DNA from: an uncultured Phascolarctobacterium sp.
GTDB taxonomy: Bacteria > Bacillota > Negativicutes > Acidaminococcales > Acidaminococcaceae
Assembly: GCA_900547415.1 (NCBI GenBank)
Contig: URGS01000004.1
Location: 1 to 64,000 of the forward strand
DNA length: 64,000 nucleotides
Reading direction: 5' to 3'
Positions 35,495-44,791 of the stretch are shown piece by piece; position 1 is the first letter of the stretch, and each line of letters opens with the position of its first letter. A program made the position numbers and the translations under genes. The notes below the pieces were generated by a model, which was not told where the DNA came from, made no database searches, and saw only the letters and a program-made list of their open reading frames with translations.

Positions 35495-36463
35495 ATGAAA
35501 AAAATCTTATTGGTCCTCATGGCTATGCTGACCATGGCAGTTCTGGTAACTGGCTGCGGCGGTGGCGAGAAAAAGGCTGCTTATCCTGCTGACGGTGATA
35601 TTTCCGTAATTATCCCGAAAGCTCCCGGTGGCGGCACTGATACTTCCGCACGTGGTTTGATTCAGTTCATGGAAAAAGAACTGAAGGGCAGTAAATTTGT
35701 TGCTGTTAACAGACCTGATGGCGGCGGTGTTACCGGCATGGTAGAAACTGCTAATGCTAAACCCGATGGACATACTCTGGGTATGGTTACTGTAGAGCTG
35801 GCTATGTTCCCGCATCAAGGTAAATGCAAGAACACCTATGCTGACTACAAAGCAATCTGCGCACCTATTGCTGCACCTGCTGCTTTGATTGTTACTAAGG
35901 AAGCTCCCTATAACAGCCTGGAAGAGTTCGTAGCTTATGCTAAGGCTAACCCTGGCAAGGTACAAATGGGCAACTCTGGCATTGGTGCAATCTGGCACAT
36001 TGCTGCTCTGTCCTTTGAAGAAGAGTTTGGCGTTCAATTCAAACATGTTCCTTATCCGAAAGGATCCGCTGATATTGCTGCTGCTTTAGCTGGTAAGCAT
36101 ATCGACGCTACCTTGGCAGATCCCTCCGTATTCAAGAGTCAAGTTGACGCTGGCAACCTGAAAATTTTGGCTGTAATGGCTGCAACCCGTTCCGAAATTT
36201 ATCCTGAAGTACCGACCTTTAAAGAGCTTGGCCATGATATGACTATCCGCGCTTGGGCAACTCTGGTAGCTCCTAAAGATACTCCGAAGGAAAAACTGGA
36301 AGTTCTGCGCAACGCTGCTAAGAAGGTTTGCGAATCTAAGGAATTCAAGGAATACTTCAAAAAACAAGGTATTGATCCTACCTGCATCGTAGGCGAAGAA
36401 GCTGACAAGATGATGAAGGACGACCATGAAATGTATGGTAAGTTCCTGGCGAAAGCTAAATAA
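35495..36463 (+). CDS. tripartite tricarboxylate transporter substrate-binding lipoprotein (TctC/Bug family)
   Basis: A 322-residue exported lipoprotein with signal peptide, lipobox (LVTGC) and the TctC fold (IIPKAPGGGTDTSAR, MGNSGIGAIWH, HVPYPKGSADIAAALAG). Such proteins bind carboxylates outside the membrane for TctAB permeases. The permease genes are not in the window. Its codon use is strongly biased, suggesting high expression. A terminator follows directly, so it is the end of its transcript, perhaps shared with the sialidase-like gene. Confidence 0.9.
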   Translation: MKKILLVLMAMLTMAVLVTGCGGGEKKAAYPADGDISVIIPKAPGGGTDTSARGLIQFMEKELKGSKFVAVNRPDGGGVTGMVETANAKPDGHTLGMVTVELAMFPHQGKCKNTYADYKAICAPIAAPAALIVTKEAPYNSLEEFVAYAKANPGKVQMGNSGIGAIWHIAALSFEEEFGVQFKHVPYPKGSADIAAALAGKHIDATLADPSVFKSQVDAGNLKILAVMAATRSEIYPEVPTFKELGHDMTIRAWATLVAPKDTPKEKLEVLRNAAKKVCESKEFKEYFKKQGIDPTCIVGEEADKMMKDDHEMYGKFLAKAK

Positions 36464-36473
36464 GTGATTCTTG

Positions 36474-36506
36474 AGAAGGCTGTGCGTAGCATGGCCTTCT
36501 TTTTTT
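36474..36506 (+). terminator. rho-independent terminator after the TctC-like gene
   Basis: Twelve-pair stem (36474-36485 with 36489-36500, two G-U) with a three-base loop and a T run. Confidence 0.9.
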
Positions 36507-36646
36507 GCTTTCGGTAATGCTTGCTGTGTAAAATCTGTGCTTTTTATCACATATTTTCTGTAATTATATAGTCATTTATAGTTAAATATGTTATAATAAT
36601 AAAATTGACAAAACTGTGAACAAATTAAAAAAACGGGTGATTAAGT

Positions 36647-38632
36647 ATGGAAATGTTTTTGGCAGCCGTAGCATGCTACGGTGTAGGTGTCCTAACGTTG
36701 TTGTTTCCCCATGAGCAGCAGCGTATGGCTCATTGGCTGTCTAATATACTGGCTGCAGCAGGCAGTGCAGTTGTTGCTGGCATGGCAGCAGGCAGCTTGT
36801 TTTTCGGGGCTCAAATTAAGTCCTTAACATGGGGGGCCTATAGCCTGACCTGTGACAGCTGGAGTGCTGTCTTTTTGCTTTTAACGGGTATTGCAGGCGT
36901 TATTACCAGTATTTACGCTCTTGGTTATGCTCAAAGTTACGAGGGCAGCCGTCTGCGTCTTTTAGGCGGTATGTGGAATCTTTTTATTATGTCCATGGTA
37001 CTGGTGCTTTTGGCTGGTGATGCATTAAGCTTCCTCCTGTTCTGGGAGATTATGGCTGTAGCATCATTTATGTTGGTTAACCACGAATCTGAAAAAAGAG
37101 AGACCTGGAATGCAGCATATCAGTATTTGGTAATGACATCTCTTGGTACTGCTGCTATTATGATTGCCTTTTTGCTGACATGTGCCGCAAGCACTTCCTT
37201 CAGCTTTGCAGACATGTCTCATAATACTCTTGAGGGTGGCTGGAGTCATGCTGTCTTTGCAACCGCTTTTCTAGGATTCGCCTTAAAAGCAGGTCTTGTG
37301 CCTCTGCATGTATGGCTGCCGAAGGCTCATCCTGCAGCACCTAGCCACGTATCTGCTCTGATGAGTGGTGTTATGCTGAAAATAGCACTTTATGGCTTTG
37401 GTCGTTTTATTCTGGATTTTTTACCGGAATGGAATTACTGGTGGTGCGTAATCGTAATGGTTGTGGGCTGCGTATCTGCCTTTTTGGGTGTGCTCTATGC
37501 TCAAATGGAAACTGATATCAAACGTATTCTGGCGTACTCCTCTGTAGAGAATATGGGTGTAATTTTTGCTGCCTTTGGCAGCGGTATGCTGCTGCAGGTT
37601 TTGGTTGGTGGTCATTGGTACCTGATTGGTTTTGTCGCCGCTCTTGTTCATGCCTTTAACCATTCTATTATGAAGGTACTAATGTTTATGAGTGCAGGCA
37701 GTATTATGCATGGTACTGGCAGTAAAAATTTGGAACTGTTTGGCGGCTTAGCTCGCAAAATGCCCTATACTGCAGTATTTACCTTTGTAGGCTCCATGGC
37801 TTTGGCTGCATTGCCTCTGACTAATGGATTTACTGGTGAATGGCTTACTTTGCAAAGCTTCATTACTTTGTCCACTGCAGGCAATTCCCATGATATTCGT
37901 CTTTGGACTGCTTTAGCTTTTATTCTTTTAGGCTTTACTGGTGCCTTGGCTTTGGGCTGCTTTGTCCGTTTCTTTGGCATAGCCTTTTTGGGACGTTCTC
38001 GTAATGAAATTGCAGATCATGCTCATGAATCTGATGTATTTATGCTTATTGCTATGGGTATTAGCAGTATTTTAGTTGTTGCCTGTGGCATATATCCTAC
38101 TCCGGTAATGTGGGCTGCCTGCAGTGCTTTAAAATTAGACCCAGGCTTTGTAGCTACAGCTATGGGTACAGTAGGTTGGGGAGGAAGTGGTAACTTTGTT
38201 ACCTTTAGTCCTTTGCTGTTGCTAGTATTGTTAGCAATTATTTCTGTAGCTGTATTTATGGCAGTATCTGGCTCTTCTACTTTTGTAGAGGAAGATGTGA
38301 CCTGGAACTGTGGTACTTATCCTACTCCGCGTCAGCAGTATTCTGCAATTGGCTTTAGTAAGCCAGTACGTCGTGCCTTTGATTATATGCTGAAGCCAAA
38401 GCGTCAGGTAACCTACGTGCGCAAGGATCATGCGTACTTTGGTCGTCAGCTTTCCTATAAGCTGGAAATACCGGATATGATTACTGAAAAGCTATACGCT
38501 CCGTTCCAGCAGCGCTTTGTTAAAATTTCTGCAGTGCTGCGTCATTTGCAGCAGGGCAGTGTACGCTTGTATGTTGGCTATGTTATGGCTGCCATGGTGG
38601 CAGTACTTATTTGGGGGGCTGTGTATAAATGA
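36647..38632 (+). CDS. hyfB: hydrogenase-4-like membrane subunit HyfB (proton-translocating, NuoL/MrpD-like)
   Basis: A 661-residue polytopic protein of the complex I antiporter family, with about 14-16 membrane segments. Conserved pieces include FWEIMAVASFMLV, the LPKAHPAAPSHVSALMSG channel motif with lysine and histidine, and KRILAYSSVENMG. The C-terminal 130 residues carry a conserved HyfB/HycC-type extension (TWNCGTYPTPRQQYSA). It probably pumps H+ or Na+ coupled to hydrogenase electron flow. First gene of a six-gene operon; it overlaps the next start by four bases. Confidence 0.88.
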   Translation: MEMFLAAVACYGVGVLTLLFPHEQQRMAHWLSNILAAAGSAVVAGMAAGSLFFGAQIKSLTWGAYSLTCDSWSAVFLLLTGIAGVITSIYALGYAQSYEGSRLRLLGGMWNLFIMSMVLVLLAGDALSFLLFWEIMAVASFMLVNHESEKRETWNAAYQYLVMTSLGTAAIMIAFLLTCAASTSFSFADMSHNTLEGGWSHAVFATAFLGFALKAGLVPLHVWLPKAHPAAPSHVSALMSGVMLKIALYGFGRFILDFLPEWNYWWCVIVMVVGCVSAFLGVLYAQMETDIKRILAYSSVENMGVIFAAFGSGMLLQVLVGGHWYLIGFVAALVHAFNHSIMKVLMFMSAGSIMHGTGSKNLELFGGLARKMPYTAVFTFVGSMALAALPLTNGFTGEWLTLQSFITLSTAGNSHDIRLWTALAFILLGFTGALALGCFVRFFGIAFLGRSRNEIADHAHESDVFMLIAMGISSILVVACGIYPTPVMWAACSALKLDPGFVATAMGTVGWGGSGNFVTFSPLLLLVLLAIISVAVFMAVSGSSTFVEEDVTWNCGTYPTPRQQYSAIGFSKPVRRAFDYMLKPKRQVTYVRKDHAYFGRQLSYKLEIPDMITEKLYAPFQQRFVKISAVLRHLQQGSVRLYVGYVMAAMVAVLIWGAVYK

Positions 38633-39522
38633 TGGATTTTCAAAATGAATTGCTTAATTTAGCACTATGCCTTGCCCAGGCACTGCTGTTGCTGGCTATA
38701 GCTCCTATGATTACTGGTATTGTAAAAAAATGTAAGGCCTGGATGCAAAATAGAGTAGGCTCCAGCATTTTTCAGGAGTATTACGATATCTATAAATGGT
38801 GGCGTAAACCTACAATGCTGACTCCTTACACCAGCATTATTTTCCGTATTGCGCCCTGTGTTTATTTTATAACAACCTTGACCGCTGCCTGCATGCTGCC
38901 TAATTTTATTGGTGGACATGCTACATTTGGCGATGTATTTGTATTTGTCTACTTAATGGCCTTTGGCCGCTTTTTGATGGCTGTTTCTTCTATGGATGCT
39001 GCAACTGCCTTTGGTGGTATGGGCGGCAGCAGAGAGGTATATGTAGCAGCCTTTGTAGAGCCTTTGATTATGCTTGCTATCTTATCCAATGTTCTTCATA
39101 CTGGCAGCACTGATTTAAGTGGTATGACTCTTAGTCCTGGTCAGGTTAATCTTACGGTAGCAGGCGTACTGACAGGTATTGCTTTTTTCTTGGTGCTGCT
39201 TGCAGAAAACAGCCGTATTCCTGTGGATAATCCGGATACTCATTTAGAGCTGACCATGATTCATGAATGTATGACATTGGAATATTCTGGCCGTCTGCTG
39301 GCATTGATTCATTGGGCAAGTCAATTAAAGCTTTTGGTTTTTCTGCTGCTGTTTTCTATGCTGTATCTGCCTCTAGACGCTCCTGTTATGATTAAGGTAT
39401 TGCTATCCGCAGTAGCTGTAAGTGTAATGGAAACGATGAATAATAAAATGCGTCTGTTTAAAGTACGCGTGTATTTAGCTGCTGCCGGCATTATGCTTCT
39501 TTTGGCGATTGTAGCTCAGTAG
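38629..39522 (+). CDS. hyfC: hydrogenase-4-like membrane anchor HyfC (NuoH-like)
   Basis: A 297-residue NuoH-family protein with eight or so membrane helices that joins the hydrophilic module to the ion pump. Recognisable are the loop NRVGSSIFQEYYDIYKWW and the ENSRIPVDNPDTHLELTMIHE segment with conserved acidic residues. ATG 38629 overlaps the hyfB stop (ATGA). Confidence 0.9.
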   Translation: MMDFQNELLNLALCLAQALLLLAIAPMITGIVKKCKAWMQNRVGSSIFQEYYDIYKWWRKPTMLTPYTSIIFRIAPCVYFITTLTAACMLPNFIGGHATFGDVFVFVYLMAFGRFLMAVSSMDAATAFGGMGGSREVYVAAFVEPLIMLAILSNVLHTGSTDLSGMTLSPGQVNLTVAGVLTGIAFFLVLLAENSRIPVDNPDTHLELTMIHECMTLEYSGRLLALIHWASQLKLLVFLLLFSMLYLPLDAPVMIKVLLSAVAVSVMETMNNKMRLFKVRVYLAAAGIMLLLAIVAQ

Positions 39523-39532
39523 GAGGTAGACG

Positions 39533-40165
39533 ATGGAATATTTAGTAGTTTGTTTAATGTTTATCGTCTTTTTACAGACACGTTTTATGGAGCTGCGCAG
39601 AGCAACCCTGTGCCTAAGTGTACAATCTGCTATTATTGCTGTAGCTTGCCTAGTAGTAGGTATGAGCCACGGCGGTGGTCTCCATGGATTTTTGCCAGGT
39701 ATTCTGACCATTGCTGTTAAGGTTATTTTTATTCCTTATGCTATTTTAAAGGTGGTAAATGAGCTGCGTGACGAGCGTGAGATTGCTACGGATATTAATG
39801 TAAACTATTCTACTGCTGTAGCTGCTGCCTCTTTAGGTCTTAGCTATATGGTAATAGATGGTATTCTGCCCAATGCCGCAGAGGGACGTGACATTGTGGC
39901 CAGCTCTATGTTTATGATTATGACAGGCCTGACTCTGATGGTTATGCGTAGTCGTGCAATTATGCAGATGATTGGGCTGATTACCATGGAAAACGGTATC
40001 TATCTTTTAGGTCTTATTATGACCGAAGGTTTGCCGCTGATTATTGAGCTTGGTATTTTTTTAGACGTGCTTATTGCCGTTGTTATTCTTGTTATTTTGA
40101 CCACGCGCCTGCGTCTGTCCTTTAAGACTACGGACACTAACGTGTTGGATAAGCTGAAGGGGTAA
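39533..40165 (+). CDS. hyfE: hydrogenase-4-like subunit HyfE (NuoK-like)
   Basis: A 210-residue membrane protein of the HyfE family, resembling NuoK/MrpC with extra helices. The segments MENGIYLLG and GIFLDVLIAV are typical. GGAGG lies before ATG 39533. The operon goes from HyfC straight to HyfE, so no HyfD-like subunit is encoded between them. Confidence 0.85.
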   Translation: MEYLVVCLMFIVFLQTRFMELRRATLCLSVQSAIIAVACLVVGMSHGGGLHGFLPGILTIAVKVIFIPYAILKVVNELRDEREIATDINVNYSTAVAAASLGLSYMVIDGILPNAAEGRDIVASSMFMIMTGLTLMVMRSRAIMQMIGLITMENGIYLLGLIMTEGLPLIIELGIFLDVLIAVVILVILTTRLRLSFKTTDTNVLDKLKG

Positions 40166-40170
40166 AAAGT

Positions 40171-41646
40171 ATGCTGGAATATATTATTATGCTGCTGTGT
40201 CTGCCGCCGATTTGTGCTTTGCTGGCACTTACAGGTAAATTTAACAACAATACTCTCCACTGGCTTCATCGTCTGACGGCGACTGCAGTGGGTGGCTGCG
40301 TGGGGATGCTGGTTTATAAATTTAATCCGGCACAACCATTTAATAGTGAATATTTTTATCTGGACGCTCTCAATGTATGGGTTCTGATTATCATTACTAC
40401 ACTGTATTTAGCTGCGTCCTGGACTGCGCGTTCCTATCTTGTACGTGAGGAGCGTTGTGGTGTCCTTAAGGGTGAACAGTTGCAGACGGGCCGTTATTTT
40501 GCTTTGATGCAGTTCTTCTGCTGGACTATGTTCATTGTTCTTTTAGTCAAGAATTTGGGCCTGATGTGGGTTGCCATTGAGGCAACAACCTTAATTTCTG
40601 CATTACTGATTTCCTTTAAGTTTACCAGAGCTGCACTTGAGGCAACCTGGAAATATATTATGGTTTGTACTGTAGGTATTTGTTTAGCACTGTTGGGGAC
40701 CCTGATTTTGTACTATGCTCAGATCGCTGCTTTAGGCTCTGAAAAGGCATTAAGCTGGCTGTATCTGTATGAAAATGCAAATCTTCTTGATCCTGCTATG
40801 ACTAAGCTGGCAATGCTCTTTATTGTTATTGGCTATGGTACTAAGGCAGGTATGGCTCCTATGCACACATGGCTCCCTGACGCTTACGCAGAATCTCCAT
40901 CACTGACTAGTGGTATGCTGTCAGGTGCTTTATGTAGCTGCGCACTTTATGTTTTGTTGCGTAATTTGGTGATTTTGCTTCCTACTGCTGGTAGCGAAAT
41001 TATGAGTGGTATGCTGATTTTCTTTGCGGTTCTGACTGTTGCTATTGCTGTACCCTTTGTTGTAGTACAGCGTGACGTAAAGCGTATTCTGGCATATTCC
41101 TCTATGGAAAATATTGGTATCATGATTGCTGGTATTGGCGTGTTTACCTCATTTTCCCTTAAGGCAGTAATGCTTCATATGTATAGTCATGCTCTTATCA
41201 AATTTGTACTGTTTTATATTGCAGGCACTATTATTCAGGAATATCAGACAAGAAATATGATGCGTATTCATGGAATGATTAAGGATGTGCCTCATACTGC
41301 AACCTTCTGGCTGCTGGGAATTCTGGGTATTTTAGGTATGCCTCCTATGGGCCTGTTCTTTAGTAAATTTTATATTATGACCGCAATGTTCAAGGAAGGT
41401 CATTGGCTTGCAGGCGGTCTGCTTATTGTTCTTTTGGCTGGTGTGCTTATTGGTATTTTGTACCATGCGATGCGTATGCTTTGCGACAAGGCTAAGCGTG
41501 AGCCTCTAGGTGATTTGCTTGGTAAAATAGATGTTCCCGTACTGGCTGTTCTGCTTTTGTTGACCTGTATTATTGGTGCAGGCTTTGAAAATATTCCGTG
41601 GGTAAGCAATATGCTGAACCATGCTGTTATGGTTGTAGGAGGCTGA
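40171..41646 (+). CDS. hyfF: hydrogenase-4-like membrane subunit HyfF (NuoN/MrpD-like)
   Basis: A second antiporter-type subunit of 491 residues, with the channel motifs GTKAGMAPMHTWLPDAYAES and KRILAYSSMENIG and repeated amphipathic proline-broken helices. Together with HyfB it gives the complex two putative ion channels. Five bases after hyfE. Confidence 0.9.
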   Translation: MLEYIIMLLCLPPICALLALTGKFNNNTLHWLHRLTATAVGGCVGMLVYKFNPAQPFNSEYFYLDALNVWVLIIITTLYLAASWTARSYLVREERCGVLKGEQLQTGRYFALMQFFCWTMFIVLLVKNLGLMWVAIEATTLISALLISFKFTRAALEATWKYIMVCTVGICLALLGTLILYYAQIAALGSEKALSWLYLYENANLLDPAMTKLAMLFIVIGYGTKAGMAPMHTWLPDAYAESPSLTSGMLSGALCSCALYVLLRNLVILLPTAGSEIMSGMLIFFAVLTVAIAVPFVVVQRDVKRILAYSSMENIGIMIAGIGVFTSFSLKAVMLHMYSHALIKFVLFYIAGTIIQEYQTRNMMRIHGMIKDVPHTATFWLLGILGILGMPPMGLFFSKFYIMTAMFKEGHWLAGGLLIVLLAGVLIGILYHAMRMLCDKAKREPLGDLLGKIDVPVLAVLLLLTCIIGAGFENIPWVSNMLNHAVMVVGG

Positions 41647-41651
41647 GAAAA

Positions 41652-43154
41652 ATGCAGGTAAAACCGGAAAATTTACGTGGTGCTGCAAATATCTGCAGCA
41701 ATGGAGGCACTTTGCCTTTGGCTGCTATGTTTGGTGCCGATGAAACTCAGCGCGGAGGCGGATTAGCGATTTACTGTTTGTTCTATAACCCAGAGAAACG
41801 CTCTCTTGATAGTCTGAAGGCTGAATTCCCCCTTGAGGAAGGACTGCACTATCACTCTTTGACAACTCTTCTGCCTGCTGCAGCTTGGTATGAAAGAGAG
41901 CTCCATGATATGTTTGGCTTTGAGCCTGATGGTCATCCTGACCTGCGCCATCTAGTTCTCCATGAAAGCTTTCCTGAGGATTTTCATCCATTGCTAAAGA
42001 AATATCCTAAGGATTTTAATGCTCGTGGTCAGCGTGAATATGAAATGCTGACTTCAGCAGGCGAAGGTACTTTTGAGGTTCCTGTAGGTCCTATTCACGC
42101 AGGTATTATTGAGCCTGGACATTTCCGCTTTAGTCAGGCTGGCGAGGCTATGCTGCAGTTGGATGCCAAGCTGTTCTTTACTCATAGAGGTATAGAAAAG
42201 GCTGTGGAGGGACTGACTCCTATGGAGGCTCTGCCTATAGTAGAGCGTATTTGCGGTGCCTGCAGTGTAGCCAACACTCTGAGTTTTTGCCAGGCAGTAG
42301 AAAAGCTGTCCGATGCACAGGTTCCCTATAGAGCTTGGCTTATCAGAACCTTGGCGGCAGAGCTGGAGCGTTTATATAATCACGTAGGTGATACAGGCAA
42401 TATCTGTGCCGGCGTCGGTTTTTCTCCCATTATCAGTATGGGTGCCCGTCTAAAGGAGTACTTACAACAGCTTAATGAAATGGTAGCAGGAAATCGCTTT
42501 TTGCGTGGACTGATTATTCCTGGCGGTGTTAATGCTGATATTGAAGAATATATGTGTGAGGAAATTATTGAGGTTCTGCGTAAGGTCGAGCAGGTTTACG
42601 CTGATATGGTACATATTATGTGGGAGCAAAGTAATTTTATTAATCGTATTCGTACTACAGGTCATGTTCGCGAGGAAACTGCCTTTGATTTGGCCATGGT
42701 TGGTGTAGGTGCAAGAGCTAGTGGGATTAAACGCGATAGTCGCAAGGACATGGGCTATGGTATCTATGATGAGCTTGACTTTGATGTGATTACGGAGCAA
42801 AGTGGTGACGTTGAGGCTCGTATTAAGGTTCGTATTGGCGAGGTCAAAGAGAGCCTTAAGCTGGTACGTCAGATTATCAGCAAGCTTCGTCGCGATGCCA
42901 GCAATGAGCTGTCAGTGGATTTAGGTCAGCTACGTACACTTGAAGGCAGTTGGGGCATTAGTGAATCTCCTCGTGGCGACAATGTTCACTGGCTGATGCT
43001 GGATGAAGAGGGAAGAATTGATAGACTCTTTGTACGTTCTGCTTCCTATCCTAATTGGCCGGCTCTGACTGTTGCAGTCCAAGGTGACATTATACCAGAC
43101 TTTCCCTTGATTAATAAAAGCTTTGAATTATGCTATGCCTGCATAGACAGATAG
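41652..43154 (+). CDS. hyfG: hydrogenase-4-like large subunit HyfG (NuoC-NuoD fusion), divergent Ni-site motifs
   Basis: Catalytic-type subunit, 500 residues: a NuoC/30-kDa-like domain (1-130, YERELHDMFGF) fused to a NuoD/NiFe large-subunit domain. Four potential Ni ligands remain: C201/C204 in RICGACSVAN and C494/C497 in ELCYACIDR. However, the histidine of R-x-C-G-x-C-x3-H is Asn208, and the usual DPC before the last pair is replaced by E-L-C. The protein ends right after Arg500, so there is no C-terminal extension for a maturation protease to remove. GGAGG precedes ATG 41652. Hydrogenase activity is likely but not certain. Confidence 0.85.
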   Translation: MQVKPENLRGAANICSNGGTLPLAAMFGADETQRGGGLAIYCLFYNPEKRSLDSLKAEFPLEEGLHYHSLTTLLPAAAWYERELHDMFGFEPDGHPDLRHLVLHESFPEDFHPLLKKYPKDFNARGQREYEMLTSAGEGTFEVPVGPIHAGIIEPGHFRFSQAGEAMLQLDAKLFFTHRGIEKAVEGLTPMEALPIVERICGACSVANTLSFCQAVEKLSDAQVPYRAWLIRTLAAELERLYNHVGDTGNICAGVGFSPIISMGARLKEYLQQLNEMVAGNRFLRGLIIPGGVNADIEEYMCEEIIEVLRKVEQVYADMVHIMWEQSNFINRIRTTGHVREETAFDLAMVGVGARASGIKRDSRKDMGYGIYDELDFDVITEQSGDVEARIKVRIGEVKESLKLVRQIISKLRRDASNELSVDLGQLRTLEGSWGISESPRGDNVHWLMLDEEGRIDRLFVRSASYPNWPALTVAVQGDIIPDFPLINKSFELCYACIDR

Positions 43155-43166
43155 GAGGTTGACAAG

Positions 43167-43889
43167 ATGCTGAAAATGTTGGAGGCGATTTTAGCTGGTA
43201 AAATCGCAACAGAAACTGTTAGTACTGACGGACACAAGCGTATGCGTGGTCAGCTGAATGTCACTGGTAGCTGTGATAACTGCGGTTTTTGTGCTGCAGC
43301 TTGTCCTGTACAGGCTCTGTCTATTGATAATGGCAAGCCCGTTATAGACTACAGCAGATGTATTTTTTGTGGACACTGTGTGGAGGCTTGTGCGAAAAAT
43401 TGTCTGCATCATACATCTAAAGAGGCTTTGCCTGAACTTTTGGCAGAAACTCAGGCTGAGGTAAGCAGAACCATTACTGCTAAGCTCGGTAGAAGTCTGC
43501 ATGTGCGTCATCTGGATGCAGGCAGCTGTAATGCCTGTGACTTTGAAATGGGTGCAACAAGTAATCCTATATATGATTTGCATCGCTTTGGTATTGCCTT
43601 TGTTGCATCACCGCGTCATGCAGATATGATTATGGTAACTGGTGTCGTAACACGCAATTTGGAGCAAGCCTTAAAAATGACATATGCAGCAATGCCTGAG
43701 CCTAAGCTGGTTATGGCTTGTGGCGCTTGTGCGGCAGGTGGTAATACATATGGCTCTACCTATGCTATTGTAGGTAAGGTAAGTGACGTGGTGCCTGTGG
43801 ATATTATGGTACCAGGATGCCCGCCTAGACCTAGTGCTATGATTATTGCATTATGCGCTGCTGCGGATATGCTTAAAGAAAGAATGTAA
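43167..43889 (+). CDS. fused ferredoxin-hydrogenase small subunit (HyfH-HyfI / NuoI-NuoB like)
   Basis: A 240-residue electron-transfer subunit. Residues 35-85 hold two 4Fe-4S motifs (CDNCGFCAAACP, CIFCGHCVEAC), as in HyfH/NuoI. From about 105 the NuoB-like small subunit follows, with its cluster cysteines in SCNACDFEM, ACGACAAGG and PGCPPRPSA. In E. coli hyf these are two separate genes; here they are one. It ends the operon, twelve bases after hyfG, and is followed by a terminator. No formate dehydrogenase gene is present, so ferredoxin may be the donor. Confidence 0.85.
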   Translation: MLKMLEAILAGKIATETVSTDGHKRMRGQLNVTGSCDNCGFCAAACPVQALSIDNGKPVIDYSRCIFCGHCVEACAKNCLHHTSKEALPELLAETQAEVSRTITAKLGRSLHVRHLDAGSCNACDFEMGATSNPIYDLHRFGIAFVASPRHADMIMVTGVVTRNLEQALKMTYAAMPEPKLVMACGACAAGGNTYGSTYAIVGKVSDVVPVDIMVPGCPPRPSAMIIALCAAADMLKERM

Positions 43890-43900
43890 ATATATTTTTT

Positions 43901-43933
43901 AGACTGGATGATATCTTCGTCCAGTCTTTTTTT
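43901..43933 (+). terminator. rho-independent terminator of the hydrogenase operon
   Basis: Ten-pair stem (43901-43910 with 43918-43927, one G-U), seven-base loop and a T run. Confidence 0.92.
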
Positions 43934-44055
43934 GTGGGAATAATGGTTAAAGATATAAAGTAGATATTTATTCAAAATACTGCATTTTTAGTACTTTTAG
44001 AGTCTACTAATTCCACAAGGAAAGTGTTGCAATGGCAAAAGTTTCCAATGTTTTC

Positions 44056-44070
44056 AATTTTGACAAAATT
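44056..44070. promoter_or_regulatory. CodY-like palindrome upstream of satP
   Basis: AATTTTGACAAAATT is a perfect palindrome apart from the central base and matches the CodY consensus at 13 of 15 positions; the two mismatches swap the inner C and G. It lies just upstream of the promoter. Confidence 0.4.
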
Positions 44071-44083
44071 TGTGTAACATGTA

Positions 44084-44113
44084 TTGACGGAATTAATCTA
44101 TTTAGGTTATAGT
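44084..44113 (+). promoter_or_regulatory. satP promoter
   Basis: TTGACG at 44084-44089 and TATAGT at 44108-44113, spacer 18; AAGGAGG precedes the gene. Confidence 0.65.
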
Positions 44114-44154
44114 ATTCATGCAACATATTAAATTCAAAATAAAGGAGGCGTATT

Positions 44155-44775
44155 ATGAGTACCAATAACTCTACGCAACATGTTCAAATCTCCCTTGCCG
44201 ACCCGACACCGTTAGGTTTGTTCGGTCTTGCCGTGGTTACCATGGTGGCATCTGCTCAGAAGATGGGAATCGTTTCTGACGTTTCCTGGGTTCTTCCCTG
44301 GGCTCTATTCTGTGGTTCCTTTGCCCAAATTTTAGCCGGTGTTCTCGACTACTGCCACAAAAATATTTTTGGCGGCACTATTTTCTGTGCCTTTGGCTTC
44401 TTCTGGTCCGGCGTTGGCATGAGCTGGATGATTAAGGCTGGTACCTTTGGTGCAGGTCTTGCTGCTGGCGTTGATGCTAAGGCTATTGGCTTTGCTTTTT
44501 TTGCTTATTTCCTTTTTGCCTGCATTGGTACTATTGCTGCGTCCTCTGCTAATTTATTCCTGTTTGTAGACATGGTGCTTATTGACGTACTGCTGCTTTG
44601 CCTGGCGCTGGATGCGTGGGGTATTGGCGGTCACGCTCCTCATGCTATTGCTGCTTACGCAGAAATGTGCATTGCACTGTTGTCTCTGTATGGTGCAGGT
44701 GCCGCTTTCCTGAACAACTTCTATGGCCGTACCTTTTGGCCCTTGGGCGCTCCTGTAAACAACTGGAAACAATAA
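44155..44775 (+). CDS. satP: acetate/succinate transporter, GPR1/FUN34/YaaH (SatP) family
   Basis: A 206-residue protein with six membrane helices. The family signature near the N-terminus is present as NPxG-like wording (DPTPLGLFGLAVVT), and the pore segments GSFAQILAGVLDY and FGFFWSGVG are visible. SatP proteins move acetate or succinate with protons. For a succinate- or acetate-handling anaerobe this would be a main carboxylate route. It is a single-gene unit with its own promoter, a CodY-like box and a bidirectional terminator; the codons are biased towards high expression. Confidence 0.92.
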   Translation: MSTNNSTQHVQISLADPTPLGLFGLAVVTMVASAQKMGIVSDVSWVLPWALFCGSFAQILAGVLDYCHKNIFGGTIFCAFGFFWSGVGMSWMIKAGTFGAGLAAGVDAKAIGFAFFAYFLFACIGTIAASSANLFLFVDMVLIDVLLLCLALDAWGIGGHAPHAIAAYAEMCIALLSLYGAGAAFLNNFYGRTFWPLGAPVNNWKQ

Positions 44776-44791
44776 ATTTAATAAAAATAAT

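Noticed and set aside
36552..36566. CodY-like site before the hydrogenase operon
   Set aside because: Only 11 of 15 positions match; too weak in AT-rich DNA.
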